DNA from: Pseudomonas sp. ICMP22404
Lineage (GTDB): Bacteria > Pseudomonadota > Gammaproteobacteria > Pseudomonadales > Pseudomonadaceae
DNA length: 64,000 nt
Direction of reading: 5' to 3'
Assembly: GCF_006227205.1 (NCBI RefSeq)
Contig: NZ_VCNG01000023.1
Location: 1-64,000 of the forward strand
The notes beneath the pieces were generated by a model that was not told the DNA's origin, did no database searches, and worked only from the letters and a program-made list of their open reading frames with translations. This document shows, piece after piece, positions 54,604 to 63,244 of this stretch (within the stretch, counting starts at the first letter, position 1; every line of letters begins with the position of its first letter). The position numbers were made by a program, and so were the translations under genes.

Positions 54604-55780
54604 AGCTGACGTCTCCTAGTTGAATCCATTCATCCGTGACGACGTGAACACTGAAGCGCGCTCCGGTTTTTGATGAATAGCTCCGTAGCCGTTGTGCGGC
54701 TGCGGTTTCATAGTTGAAATAGAGCTTGCGTTCAAAGCTCGCAGGTCGATCAACGATCGCTGCCAGGACTTCAAAGTCTGGATGGCCGTGCCTTCCACCG
54801 TTGGTGGAAATGAGGTAGCAAGGCGCATCGATCAATGCAAGCAGCTCCGGACTGGTGTTGTAGTGGCTGCCGTGATGGGCGATTTTGACAGCACTGAACA
54901 TCAGCTGCTGGGTCCCCGGATGGCGCCGTGTCAATTCGTCGAGGACATCTTCTGCCCACGCGTCACCTAAAAGCAGCATACGGTCCTGACCGGCGGTGAG
55001 CACCAATGCAATGGAACTGCCATTGGCTTCCGAAGTATCCGGCGTATAGGTTTCGGCGAGGGTGGGGGCGCGGTGAGCCGCAATGGGGCGAACACTCGGC
55101 GCGCTGGTTTGTTGTGCTGCGCAGCTGCACCACATTTCATAGGCGTCGTCGACCAAGTCGCTGTTGAGCAGTTTGCCTCGATGGCCAAGTCGGCGTATTT
55201 CTCGCAGCCACAGCGTACGCAAGGCTTCCAATCGTTCGAGGCGAGGCCCGAGCACCTCCAGGTGCACCTGGTTGAGCAAGGTGTAAGGAACACTGCGGTT
55301 ATCGATCAAGCGAGAGCCGTCACCATTATTCCAGTGATACCCCTGAGTCCTGAGGAGTTTGGCCAGCGAACTCCCCTGCTCGGCCCCGATAGGATTGACG
55401 GCAAGCGCTGGCGGCACGGGGAAGCCGCGTCGTTTAATGGCCTCCAGCACACCGGCATGATCGCCTAAACGCGGACCCTCTGCCGTGTAAGGCAGCGAGC
55501 GCAGACTGTTATGCCAGACCGCGTCGATCTCGATCCGGCGACGCCCGGGAGGACCGTTGTCGTTGAACAAGGCCAACAGACCACCGATATGGTCCGCGTC
55601 GATGTGAGTGCATACCACTAGCCTGAGGGGCTCTCCCCGCTCGGCCAGCTCAGCCAACTCCCCCGCAAGGTGCGTGGTGTAGGTGCTGGCATAGCCGGCA
55701 TCGACCAGCACATGCTGACCATTGGCATTGATCAAGAAGGCATCGCCGTTCTTGGCCGGGTACATTTTCAGTTTAAGCAT
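54593..55780 (-). CDS. Metallo-beta-lactamase-fold hydrolase (3), first gene of AVAST operon
   Basis: A 395-residue MBL-fold protein: metal motif THIDADH (His59, Asp61, Asp63, His64), IAHHGSHYN and an acidic LLLGDAWAED. It overlaps the STAND gene start, and this MBL + protease-STAND pairing matches AVAST type 1 as I recall it. The MBL may be an effector or a processing enzyme; its substrate is unknown. The start at 55780 lacks a clear ribosome site. Confidence 0.82.
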   Translation of the reverse strand: MLKLKMYPAKNGDAFLINANGQHVLVDAGYASTYTTHLAGELAELAERGEPLRLVVCTHIDADHIGGLLALFNDNGPPGRRRIEIDAVWHNSLRSLPYTAEGPRLGDHAGVLEAIKRRGFPVPPALAVNPIGAEQGSSLAKLLRTQGYHWNNGDGSRLIDNRSVPYTLLNQVHLEVLGPRLERLEALRTLWLREIRRLGHRGKLLNSDLVDDAYEMWCSCAAQQTSAPSVRPIAAHRAPTLAETYTPDTSEANGSSIALVLTAGQDRMLLLGDAWAEDVLDELTRRHPGTQQLMFSAVKIAHHGSHYNTSPELLALIDAPCYLISTNGGRHGHPDFEVLAAIVDRPASFERKLYFNYETAAAQRLRSYSSKTGARFSVHVVTDEWIQLGDVSCGG

Positions 55781-56159
55781 GTGAGGGTATCAACAAAATT
55801 AGGGGCGCACCGGCCAGGGTTCGCTTGAAGCAACTTATGAAGGGCAAAGGAGCGAACTAGGATGCATGATCCTTTCTAGTTCGACATGACCTCAGTGTGA
55901 TATCAGATTTGTTGCCTGACCACAATCGAACGCCACTCGCCTCGGACGCGAATACAGGGCCGCAGCTCATCCGATCATTCAACCGGCGGATCGCTACCAG
56001 CCCTTGATCACACAAGCCAGGTGGCGAGCCTGGTTCCAACTGCGCGCCGGTACTAAGCTTGGAAGCACCGCGCCCAATGACCTACGCCTTGCCTTCAGGC
56101 TCATCAGGTTGCCGCTCCGGCCAGAGCGCCTAGGGGAGGAGCAATGGGCCCAGCGGGCA
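55781..56159. other. Intergenic region
   Basis: About 380 bases upstream of the AVAST operon, likely including its promoter. No further gene is supported. Confidence 0.5.
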
Positions 56160-56740
56160 TTACGCCTGCTTGGGGTCGGGCGCGGCGGTGACGCCTGCAG
56201 GTCGGGCTTTTCCGCGTTTATTGGACGCGGCCTTGCGCGGCTGCCCAGCAGGCTCCGTCGCAACACTGCGGGTGGCCGCCGCCAGCTGCTCGGCCTGAAT
56301 CTCGGCTCGTGCCTGCGCCGCTGCCGCCCGTTCGCGGGCGCTCACCAAGTCGGCTTCGGCCTGCAGCAAACGTTGCTGCACGGCGTTGCGCTGTTCCGTC
56401 GCCTCCAGGCTTGCCTGACGGTACTGCTGCAGTTGGTCTTGGAGGCCTCGGGCTTGGCTCGAGGCCTCGCTACGTTGCTCACGCGCCTCGCTCAACTCCA
56501 TCTGCCCGCAAGCAACGCCTGTTGCAGACTTTGCAGGCGGGCATGGGCTTTCTTGAACTGGACGGCCAACGCTTTGCTCTCCTTGCGAACTCAATCGACC
56601 TCGCGATAAGACCGGTCTTCGACCTCGCGACTGTAGTGCTGCTGGGCCTCGCGTGCCTGTTCCGCCTGTTGGCGCATGTCCTGCAACTGCTGATGCGCCA
56701 GGGCCAGTTACCCGACGTGCTTTAGCTATTGGAGCTGAAA
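56160..56740 (-). pseudogene. KfrA-like gene remnant, C-terminal coiled coil
   Basis: The minus strand from about 56740 reads HQQLQDMRQQAEQAREAQQ, meets a stop, switches frame, and continues as a long coiled coil (QDQLQQYRQASLEATEQRNA, then LLQAEADLVSARERAAAAQA) with a basic tail (RKAASNKRGKARPAG). Heptad-like Glu/Gln/Ala composition and a Lys/Arg tail fit the C-terminus of KfrA-type proteins. At least one stop and one frameshift interrupt it, and no N-terminal HTH is attached here. Confidence 0.65.
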
Positions 56741-56826
56741 GAGCAGCCGCAAACCGCCTTTCACTGAACTGCCCCTCTCCGCAGTGGCACAAATCAGAGC
56801 TATCTTTCCAAGATCTCATCATTCGC

Positions 56827-57612
56827 CTACGGATTGAAAGTATGGCCAGACAGGCGAAGCTGCTTGAACGTCACCTCCTCGTCGACCGACCTCCAAATGC
56901 CTCCGCGCACCTTTTCCCAGCCAAACAATCGCATCAGAGCGACGGTTGCATCCGTGGCCTTAGTGGCGGCCTGTGACTCGGTCAGGAACCCGAGGGATCG
57001 TTTGCTAAGCACCTCAATCGGTCTGTGCAGCGATGTCCAATCTGCGCCCTTCCCTGCGAAGTGCCGGTTGATTCGGACATTTGGTTTGGTGCTATAACCT
57101 ACAAAATAGTACCCGCCCTCTAGCTTGAGAACGAATAAGCCATACTCCGCTCCACTCAGCACATGCCTAGACGTTGAAGATGCTTCTGGGAATTGACCCG
57201 GGGGCTGTGTCGATAGCCTATGAACGGCCTCAACCACTGGCGGGTCGACGAGGTTGGCCAGGCCGGCACTCACAACACAACCGTGGCCATGGCTGACCAG
57301 GTTTTTCTCAACATGCTCAACACTGGTATTTGCAAAGAACCCTCCGCGGACGTTGTGAAATCCATACTGCCGCATCAGCTTCAGCACGAGCTCATTCTCT
57401 GCTAACTCCGCGGCTCGGTAGTCGACGTCTTGCAGGCTCTCGCGCATCAGCTCCTTCACTGGAGCATGCAGACGTGTCCATTCGGAGCCGCTACCGTTGA
57501 AATGCTTACGAATACGCCGATCAGGATCCTTCGCTTGGCCAACGTAAAACTTGCCGTTCTCCAGCTCCAATACGTAAAGGTGGCGGGTGCATCGTTCTAG
57601 CTTCCAATCCAT
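56827..57612 (-). CDS. Tandem GIY-YIG-like nuclease domain protein
   Basis: A 261-residue protein with two copies of a GIY-YIG-like unit: LYVLELENGKFYVGQAKDPD with RIRKHFNGSGSEWTRLH (N-terminal) and LFVLKLEGGYYFVGYSTKP with RINRHFAGKGADWTSLH (residues about 157-200). The spacing of the Tyr-Val-Leu and Tyr/Phe-Val-Gly strands and Arg is right, while the second copy has drifted. GIY-YIG enzymes cut DNA. Two domains in one chain could act as an internal dimer. AGAGAG precedes the ATG at 57612. Defence role is possible by context. Confidence 0.75.
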   Translation of the reverse strand: MDWKLERCTRHLYVLELENGKFYVGQAKDPDRRIRKHFNGSGSEWTRLHAPVKELMRESLQDVDYRAAELAENELVLKLMRQYGFHNVRGGFFANTSVEHVEKNLVSHGHGCVVSAGLANLVDPPVVEAVHRLSTQPPGQFPEASSTSRHVLSGAEYGLFVLKLEGGYYFVGYSTKPNVRINRHFAGKGADWTSLHRPIEVLSKRSLGFLTESQAATKATDATVALMRLFGWEKVRGGIWRSVDEEVTFKQLRLSGHTFNP

Positions 57613-57718
57613 GGTTGCTCTCTCTAACAGTCACTTCTGACCGCAGATCCTCCAGATGAGAAGGCCCACCGTCAACCACGCTTTCGACTTCCACTTCCGT
57701 GCAGTCCAAGGGGGCGGT

Positions 57719-58235
57719 TTAAACGCGTCGATCCATGTGTCCCCAGGAGCAGTGGATTGGCGCTAGAGGCAGAGTTGAGACTTTCCCAGCCGAAGAGCGC
57801 ACCGCTGGCCTTGCCTCAGGATATTGATCGTGGGCGGCCAAGAACTCTTCCTGAGGGCCTTCAAACCCAAGAGCGCTAAGGTAGTAAGTCCCGGGCTTTA
57901 CCACTTCCGTATGCACGACTTCGGAATTCACGCGGATAATTTCGTCTTTCACCAAAGCGTAGCCGACGCCGTGCTCCGTGAAGCGACCATTTAGCTCATC
58001 CAAACATGCTCAACATGCGCTCGACCATCGACTCCAGGGTAATACTCAGGAGCTCCATCTGCCCACTCGCGCATTTGAATGCCAATTCGAGGACATCAAG
58101 CATGAGGTGCAGTTTATTGCCATTTCGTATCGCTAATGGATGAACGCGCTGTACGGTGGCAAGCCTCGACTGCTCCAGCCGACATAGGCAAGCACACGCT
58201 GCGGGACGCTTTGCACTACACCACATCCGAGACAA
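57719..58235 (-). pseudogene. Broken AbiJ/HEPN-type (STM4504/CBY_0614-like) gene
   Basis: Two minus-strand frames together resemble my recall of the STM4504/CBY_0614 family, which has an AbiJ-like N-terminus. The first (58235 to 57996) contains KLHLMLDVLELAFKC; the second (58003 to 57719) contains ELNGRFTEHGVGYALVKDE, IIRVNSEVVHTEVVKPG and EEFLAAHDQYPEA. A frameshift separates them near 58000 and the C-terminal HEPN part is missing, so it is a dead defence-type gene. Confidence 0.65.
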
Positions 58236-58564
58236 AGGCTTAAGGGAGTCAATGGATCAGATCGTTCTTCGACAAAACCCAGGCCGACGAAATCATTATG
58301 GACGCCCGTATTTACGATGCGGAAGCACGCAGTCGGTCATTCGAACTGGTTTCCGAGGCCAGTGATGGCCTACTCCACCGACAGCCGGGCAAATGCGGAA
58401 CTGTCTAGGGGTGCCTATGTCATCCAGGGCGCGGCGCCTCCCTGCTCCTCTGAACATTGAGGGCATGAACAACGAAGCCCATAGCCTGTTCGAAACGCTT
58501 GCGATTGCATCAGAATGTTGTTTGTGGGCAGAACACCATCACTAAGTTATTCTTACCCGCAAAA
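58236..58564. other. Intergenic region upstream of ptuA-like gene
   Basis: About 330 bases. A plus-strand stretch near 58260-58390 reads FFDKTQADEIIMDARIYDAE, a plausible fragment of a lost gene. The Septu promoter probably lies in the second half; no motif is assigned. Confidence 0.4.
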
Positions 58565-60115
58565 ATGCTCAGACCTGAGCGACCTTTCTTAGTAGGCAAT
58601 ATCAATCATTCGGCCAAGGGAACTCACTTGATTACAGCCTTTCACAATGACGGTTTTTCGATACCTTTAGTAGAGTCGCCTCTTATCGGCTCGACTGAAC
58701 AACCACTGTTTGCTGCTGATTCGATGACGCTTTTGGTAGGCCCCAACGGTAGCGGCAAAACGCGCGCAATGATGGGATTGGTATCGGCACTATCTGGAAA
58801 AAAGCCTGCCAATGGCGCCGCAAGTATCACTTGGGTTTCTGAAGAGATTCATAAGTCGACGTGCGCCGTATACTACACCTCTGCTCCTTATCATCTGCCA
58901 ATTTCAAAGCATGGGCATCAATATCGAGCTATTAAAACCAGTCTCTCAAGTACTGAGAAGCCGCTAACCTCTGAGCATAAAGAAGTCATTGATCAGCTAA
59001 AGCTGGCGTTTGGGCTTGAAGCACGGAAAGTGCTTAATTTACCAAGGATGTCGGAGGTTGAAGTTGGCGATCTGTTGAGGCAGTTAGGAAGCCCTTCCAA
59101 AGGAGTCATCGATACATGGCCGGCCCCGTTTATCAAAAGATATAAAGAAATTGATCACATAGCTAGGCGCGACGACGGTTCTATCGATTGGGAGACTTTT
59201 CACGGTACCAGTAGGCTTCGCTCCGAAATCATCCAGGCTTTCGGTCAGGAAATGAAATTAAGAGTAGGGGCGGAGTTTTCACTGAAAATTCGAGCATACG
59301 AGCATGTCCGTAAAGGGCGTATGCAAGGTAGCACCGCTGAACTTCAGATCTTGAACGCCCTCGGGTTTTCAACGAGACATAAGCTACCCCAAAAACTCTC
59401 CGTCTTTAGGCAACGCTATGATGAAGCGCTGGAAAAATTTCGGAAAATTGCTGCTATTGTGGGGGATGAGCAGTTAAAAAAGAATGTTTATTACATTGAT
59501 GACGATCAGCATGAGCGATTGAAATCCTTGGAGCTTGGTACGCTTGGTACGCTGAGCCTCACAGAACTGAGCTCTGGCGCAGCCGCTTTGATACATCAGT
59601 TTTCAAGCATCGAGTTAGCTTGTATCGCTCTTCTCAAAGAGGCTCCCTATACAAATCTGGTGCTGATGATTGATGAGGGTGACGCGTTCCTTCACCTGGC
59701 GTGGCAGCAACGTTACATAGACTATCTTGACAAGACTGCAGCACTGCTCAAGCAAAAGTTCAAAACTGTCCAGATCATTGTCGCCACTCACTCGCCAGTC
59801 CTCATGTCGGACTTTCCACGGGAGTGCACCTTCATACTCGATGGGAACAGCTGGTTCGAGGACTTGGCCGGGGACACAAAGCCCCGCAGGCCCTCCGAGG
59901 CCTTTGGGGCCCCTCTTGATACTGTGGTGCGTGAGGTTGGCCAGACCGGCACAATGGGAACCTTCGCGGCAAATGTAATTAAAAAAATAGTGGACGATGT
60001 TTCTAATGGTATTTCAGTCCCGCTCAAATGCATTGAAATGATCGGTGATCCCATCATTCGGCGGCAGATAAAAGGAAGATTGGTCGAGCTGGGGTTGCTG
60101 GAGCGCAAGGACTGA
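58565..60115 (+). CDS. ptuA: Septu ATPase PtuA
   Basis: A 516-residue SMC/ABC-like ATPase: Walker A GPNGSGKT (59-66), signature-like TELSSGAAALIHQF, Walker B LVLMIDEGDAFLH and a VATHSPVLMSD H-loop. It lies one base upstream of a PtuB-type HNH gene, the Septu arrangement. PtuA forms a multimer that responds to phage and unleashes the PtuB nuclease. The ATG at 58565 is preferred over a TTG at 58499. No RT gene accompanies it here, unlike type I retrons with the same ATPase and nuclease. Confidence 0.85.
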   Translation: MLRPERPFLVGNINHSAKGTHLITAFHNDGFSIPLVESPLIGSTEQPLFAADSMTLLVGPNGSGKTRAMMGLVSALSGKKPANGAASITWVSEEIHKSTCAVYYTSAPYHLPISKHGHQYRAIKTSLSSTEKPLTSEHKEVIDQLKLAFGLEARKVLNLPRMSEVEVGDLLRQLGSPSKGVIDTWPAPFIKRYKEIDHIARRDDGSIDWETFHGTSRLRSEIIQAFGQEMKLRVGAEFSLKIRAYEHVRKGRMQGSTAELQILNALGFSTRHKLPQKLSVFRQRYDEALEKFRKIAAIVGDEQLKKNVYYIDDDQHERLKSLELGTLGTLSLTELSSGAAALIHQFSSIELACIALLKEAPYTNLVLMIDEGDAFLHLAWQQRYIDYLDKTAALLKQKFKTVQIIVATHSPVLMSDFPRECTFILDGNSWFEDLAGDTKPRRPSEAFGAPLDTVVREVGQTGTMGTFAANVIKKIVDDVSNGISVPLKCIEMIGDPIIRRQIKGRLVELGLLERKD

Positions 60116-60116
60116 T

Positions 60117-61043
60117 ATGCATATTAATATTTCGGACATTTGGTCCAGCTCTGTCGAAGCTACCCATGAAGCTTTCTTGAAAGCGATCCTCGCACAAGCG
60201 TTGCCGCCTCAAAGTGCCTTGTTGGCTAAGCTACTTGGCAGACATGGAGCCCGCTTGGCCATCTCGCGACCGGCTAAGCTCAGAGAAATCATTGAAGATG
60301 TGGAGTCGTTCAAGTCAACCGCTAGCGATGCACAGCGAAAACACTTCGACGCCGCTTGCGAAAAGCTTTTTGACTATGGTCGCTTTGCGACAAAAAGCAG
60401 TAGACCTTGGAGCGCCTATCAACTTTGCATGTCTTCATCCTATCGGATGTGCCCGTACTGCCAACAAAGTTTGGCTGTAACAATTTATAGGGATCATAAA
60501 ACCAGTTCGCTGCGTCCAACCCTAGATCACTTTTATCCGAAGAGTGAGTACCCTTACTTGGCTTTGTCGCTGTACAACTTGGTTCCGAGTTGCCATACGT
60601 GCAATAGCTCACTCAAGGGCAAAGAAAATTTCTTCACGCGCAGGCACCTTCACCCCTACGAAGATCTGGAAGCTATCTCGTACGATTTCGACATCGTATC
60701 CTACATTGCACATCGAGCGAGCGCATCGACTTCGCCAATGCCTCAGATAAGCGTCAAGTTACCACTCGCCAATGATCCGCTGCATGAAAAAGCTAGAAGG
60801 TCAGTTGAAACCTTTTTAGCAAGAGAGCGACTCGCGATTTCCGAACTTGAACTCTTTCGTTTCGTTGAGGCGCTGTTGGTGTACAGCCAAGGCCGGCTTG
60901 ATGAAATAAATGCTTCAGTCTTTCCAGGGGGCAAATGGTCACTCACTCCCGAAACTGCACTAAATTTCTCCCGCTCCAATTACAAAAATGAATGGCTTGG
61001 TGCAATAAAGCGCGATCTTTATGATCTGGGTTGGAGTGAGTAG
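60117..61043 (+). CDS. ptuB: Septu HNH nuclease PtuB
   Basis: A 308-residue HNH endonuclease: CPYC (112-115), LDHFYPKSEYP with Asp137-His138, NLVPSCHTCNSSLKG with Asn154 and Cys159/Cys162. The zinc-bound HNH layout and the immediate link to ptuA identify it as PtuB. It starts one base after the ptuA stop codon and shares its direction, so translation is coupled. Confidence 0.88.
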   Translation: MHINISDIWSSSVEATHEAFLKAILAQALPPQSALLAKLLGRHGARLAISRPAKLREIIEDVESFKSTASDAQRKHFDAACEKLFDYGRFATKSSRPWSAYQLCMSSSYRMCPYCQQSLAVTIYRDHKTSSLRPTLDHFYPKSEYPYLALSLYNLVPSCHTCNSSLKGKENFFTRRHLHPYEDLEAISYDFDIVSYIAHRASASTSPMPQISVKLPLANDPLHEKARRSVETFLARERLAISELELFRFVEALLVYSQGRLDEINASVFPGGKWSLTPETALNFSRSNYKNEWLGAIKRDLYDLGWSE

Positions 61044-61117
61044 CAAGACTGCATGAACGAGCCCCCACCGAGAGACAGGACACTGTTCCCCAATTAGTAC
61101 GGGCTAGGTAGACAGGC

Positions 61118-61520
61118 ATGTTAGTACAGCGCGACAAGGGTGGCGAACTGCTCGGCCAGGAGCACCGGCGCCGCTGTAGTACCGACCAGAAGCTAACCAT
61201 GGTTCGCGAGAGTTTAGGACCCGGGCAGAGCGTGGTCGTATTGACCAGCCGCATCGGCACCAATGCCGAACAACTGTTCCAGGGGCGCAAGCTCCCCAAG
61301 ACGGAAGCCTGTCAGCGGTTAGTGCTGATGAGGCCGTGGTACCGGTGTCGGAGCTGAGCGATGCGCTCAAGCAAACTCGCGAATTGCAGCGAATGTTGGA
61401 CAAGAAGACGATGGAGATTTAAGCCTCGAAAAGGCTGTGGAGAGCGCCCTATCGCGAAAATGGATTGCGCACTCACCCTTGGTTGCCGAGGGACGACCAG
61501 TGAGGTTGGTCAGCGAAATC
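61118..61520 (+). pseudogene. IS3-family (IS2-like) OrfA/OrfB remnant
   Basis: The plus strand reads LLGQEHRRRCSTDQKLTMVR, then ESLGPGQSV, then AEQLFQGRKL, all close to an IS2-type OrfA. After a frameshift it resumes as VPVSELSDALKQTRELQRML near 61330-61400 and ends in TMEI-stop. A following stretch (LEKAVESALSRKWIAHSPL) matches the OrfB start. Several frameshifts and stops make it non-functional. Confidence 0.75.
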
Positions 61521-61589
61521 GCACCCCATTGTGAGTAGGCATCGCCAAGCGGTCTGTTTGGCCCTGCTACAGAGTACGGCCGTTCCTTC

Positions 61590-61725
61590 CCGTCAGACAT
61601 TCTCCAGGTCCCCGCTCCAGCGGATCGGCGAGGACGTCAGTGAAAAGCTGAAGTACAGGGCGGGCATGTTCGCCATGGGCCTGCATGTGCGCGGGAAGCG
61701 GGTCTGCCGCGAGTATCGAGCTTAG
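61590..61725 (+). pseudogene. IS66-family transposase fragment
   Basis: The stretch QRIGEDVSEKLKYRAGMFAM, then HVRGKRVCREY, matches the zinc-finger/linker segment of IS66 TnpC (family wording: IGEDVSEKLDY and HIRGKWVC). Only this short internal fragment remains, so it is a transposase relic. Confidence 0.65.
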
Positions 61726-62100
61726 GATCAGACCCGCTCAATATATTTCAAATTATATGAATCGAATAATGTACGCGGTTACATTGTACTTCGCACAACT
61801 TGGCGATCAGGTCTACCTGTAACAACTCGCATCATATAATGGCTTTCGTCGCTATTGCCCCAAAGGAGACATTAACTAAATATTGCATCGACAGGAGATC
61901 ACAGGCCCTTGTGGCTATGCCCGTGCAAGCTAAGTAAAAGTGAGGAGCACTACATATTTGAGTCATATAACTCCCAGTAGAATATCCTGTTGGTCGCAAA
62001 TTGAGCTGACCTGTGCTCATACGATGTGATGTAACGACGCATCAAAATCTGTACTGCCCTAGCTGTGTGCCCATTGCAGGGCAATCGATAAGGAAATCCA
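61726..62100. other. AT-rich intergenic region
   Basis: About 375 bases of lower GC between the IS relics and the LysR gene. It probably holds the LysR promoter; no gene or motif is recognised. Confidence 0.45.
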
Positions 62101-63024
62101 GTGGAACTTCGCCATCTACGCGGCTTCATGGCCGTAGCAGAAGAGCTTCACTTCGCGCGGGCCGCGGAGCGATTACACATCGAACAATCCCCTCTCTCTA
62201 GAACCATCAAGGAACTCGAAACAACGCTAGGCGCCCGGCTGTTTGATAGAAACTCCAGAGGAACTCGGCTGACTTGGCCTGGAGAGGTATTAGCTGCGGA
62301 CGTGAAACGAATCTTCCGGGCAGTCGAGCAAGCGCGCAGCAACGTACAGGCCGCAGCGGCGGGCTACCGAGGTTCAATCCGCGTTGCGTTGTCCGATGGC
62401 GTGTTGCCCCAACGACTATCCTCAATTTTGGCACGTTGCCGATCTGAGGAACCTGAAGTAGAAATACGTCTTTACGAAGTCTCGCTCGCTGAGCAACTCA
62501 AGGGGCTGTGCGAGGACCTTTTCGATGTCGGTTTCGCACGTTCCAATCAAACAGGTCCAGGTTTTTCGGCTCAACCAATATGGCACACGCCGCTGGCCAT
62601 CGTCGTACCTGCTCGCCACCCTCTACTGGCGTTCAAGGAGATACCGTTGCTGGAGGCGTTGCGTTTTCCATTGGTGTTGTTTGACCCCAAAACGCATACC
62701 GGTTTGAACGAGCAGATTACGAGTTTGCTTCGTCAGACTGGTGTCTCAATCAGCGTCGCAGAAAGGGTTTCGAGTCACGAAGTGATGATTTCTCTGATTG
62801 CTGCGGGCTACGGCATTGGGTTGACCTGCGAAGCACAGATGGCCCTATGTCAAAGTAATGAAGTCGTCACCCGCCCTTTATCAGGTAACCCTCCGCCGCT
62901 GACCAGCTATCTGCTACGCACTCAAAACACGCCCAGCGAACAGCTGCAACGATTTATTACCAGAATCTCCGAGATGGACAGCCCAGACAGGCGGCTCACG
63001 ACGCAAAGCGAAGTGACAGTTTAG
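62101..63024 (+). CDS. LysR-family transcriptional regulator
   Basis: A 307-residue LysR protein: HTH at residues 1-60 (ELRHLRGFMAVAEELHFARA, then RLHIEQSPLSRTIKELE), effector domain from about 90. The GTG at 62101 is chosen for the AAGGAA ribosome site a few bases before it. The HTH resembles the BenM/CatM branch. Its target is not evident; the neighbours are mobile-element remnants and an island-type gene. Confidence 0.88.
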   Translation: MELRHLRGFMAVAEELHFARAAERLHIEQSPLSRTIKELETTLGARLFDRNSRGTRLTWPGEVLAADVKRIFRAVEQARSNVQAAAAGYRGSIRVALSDGVLPQRLSSILARCRSEEPEVEIRLYEVSLAEQLKGLCEDLFDVGFARSNQTGPGFSAQPIWHTPLAIVVPARHPLLAFKEIPLLEALRFPLVLFDPKTHTGLNEQITSLLRQTGVSISVAERVSSHEVMISLIAAGYGIGLTCEAQMALCQSNEVVTRPLSGNPPPLTSYLLRTQNTPSEQLQRFITRISEMDSPDRRLTTQSEVTV

Positions 63025-63207
63025 GTCTTAATCCAGACGGGTAAAACCATACGTTTTACTCATAAACACTTGTAGATCCTAGGTAAAAAGCGGTGCCCGC
63101 GACCGTCTCGGTCATCTGAGCCCTGACCTCAGAAGTCTGAGGCGGTCAACAAACTAAACGGGTACCCACCATGACGCATTGAGTCTTTCGCAGCCCCTAG
63201 TATCTGC

Positions 63208-63240
63208 CGTTCCATAGACGGACCTTGCATCTATGGAACG
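63208..63240. repeat. Perfect 11-bp inverted repeat upstream of an island-type gene
   Basis: CGTTCCATAGA (63208-63218) and TCTATGGAACG (63230-63240) are perfect inverted copies separated by 11 bases, ending five bases before the ATG at 63245. This could be an operator for a dimeric regulator, or an mRNA hairpin that would hide the ribosome site. Confidence 0.7.
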
Positions 63241-63244
63241 ACTC

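Noticed and set aside
61726..62100. Second dif copy at the right side of the island
   Set aside because: Sequences such as AATAATGTACGCGG resemble dif only in part; neither arm nor spacer matches, so no second site can be claimed in the window.
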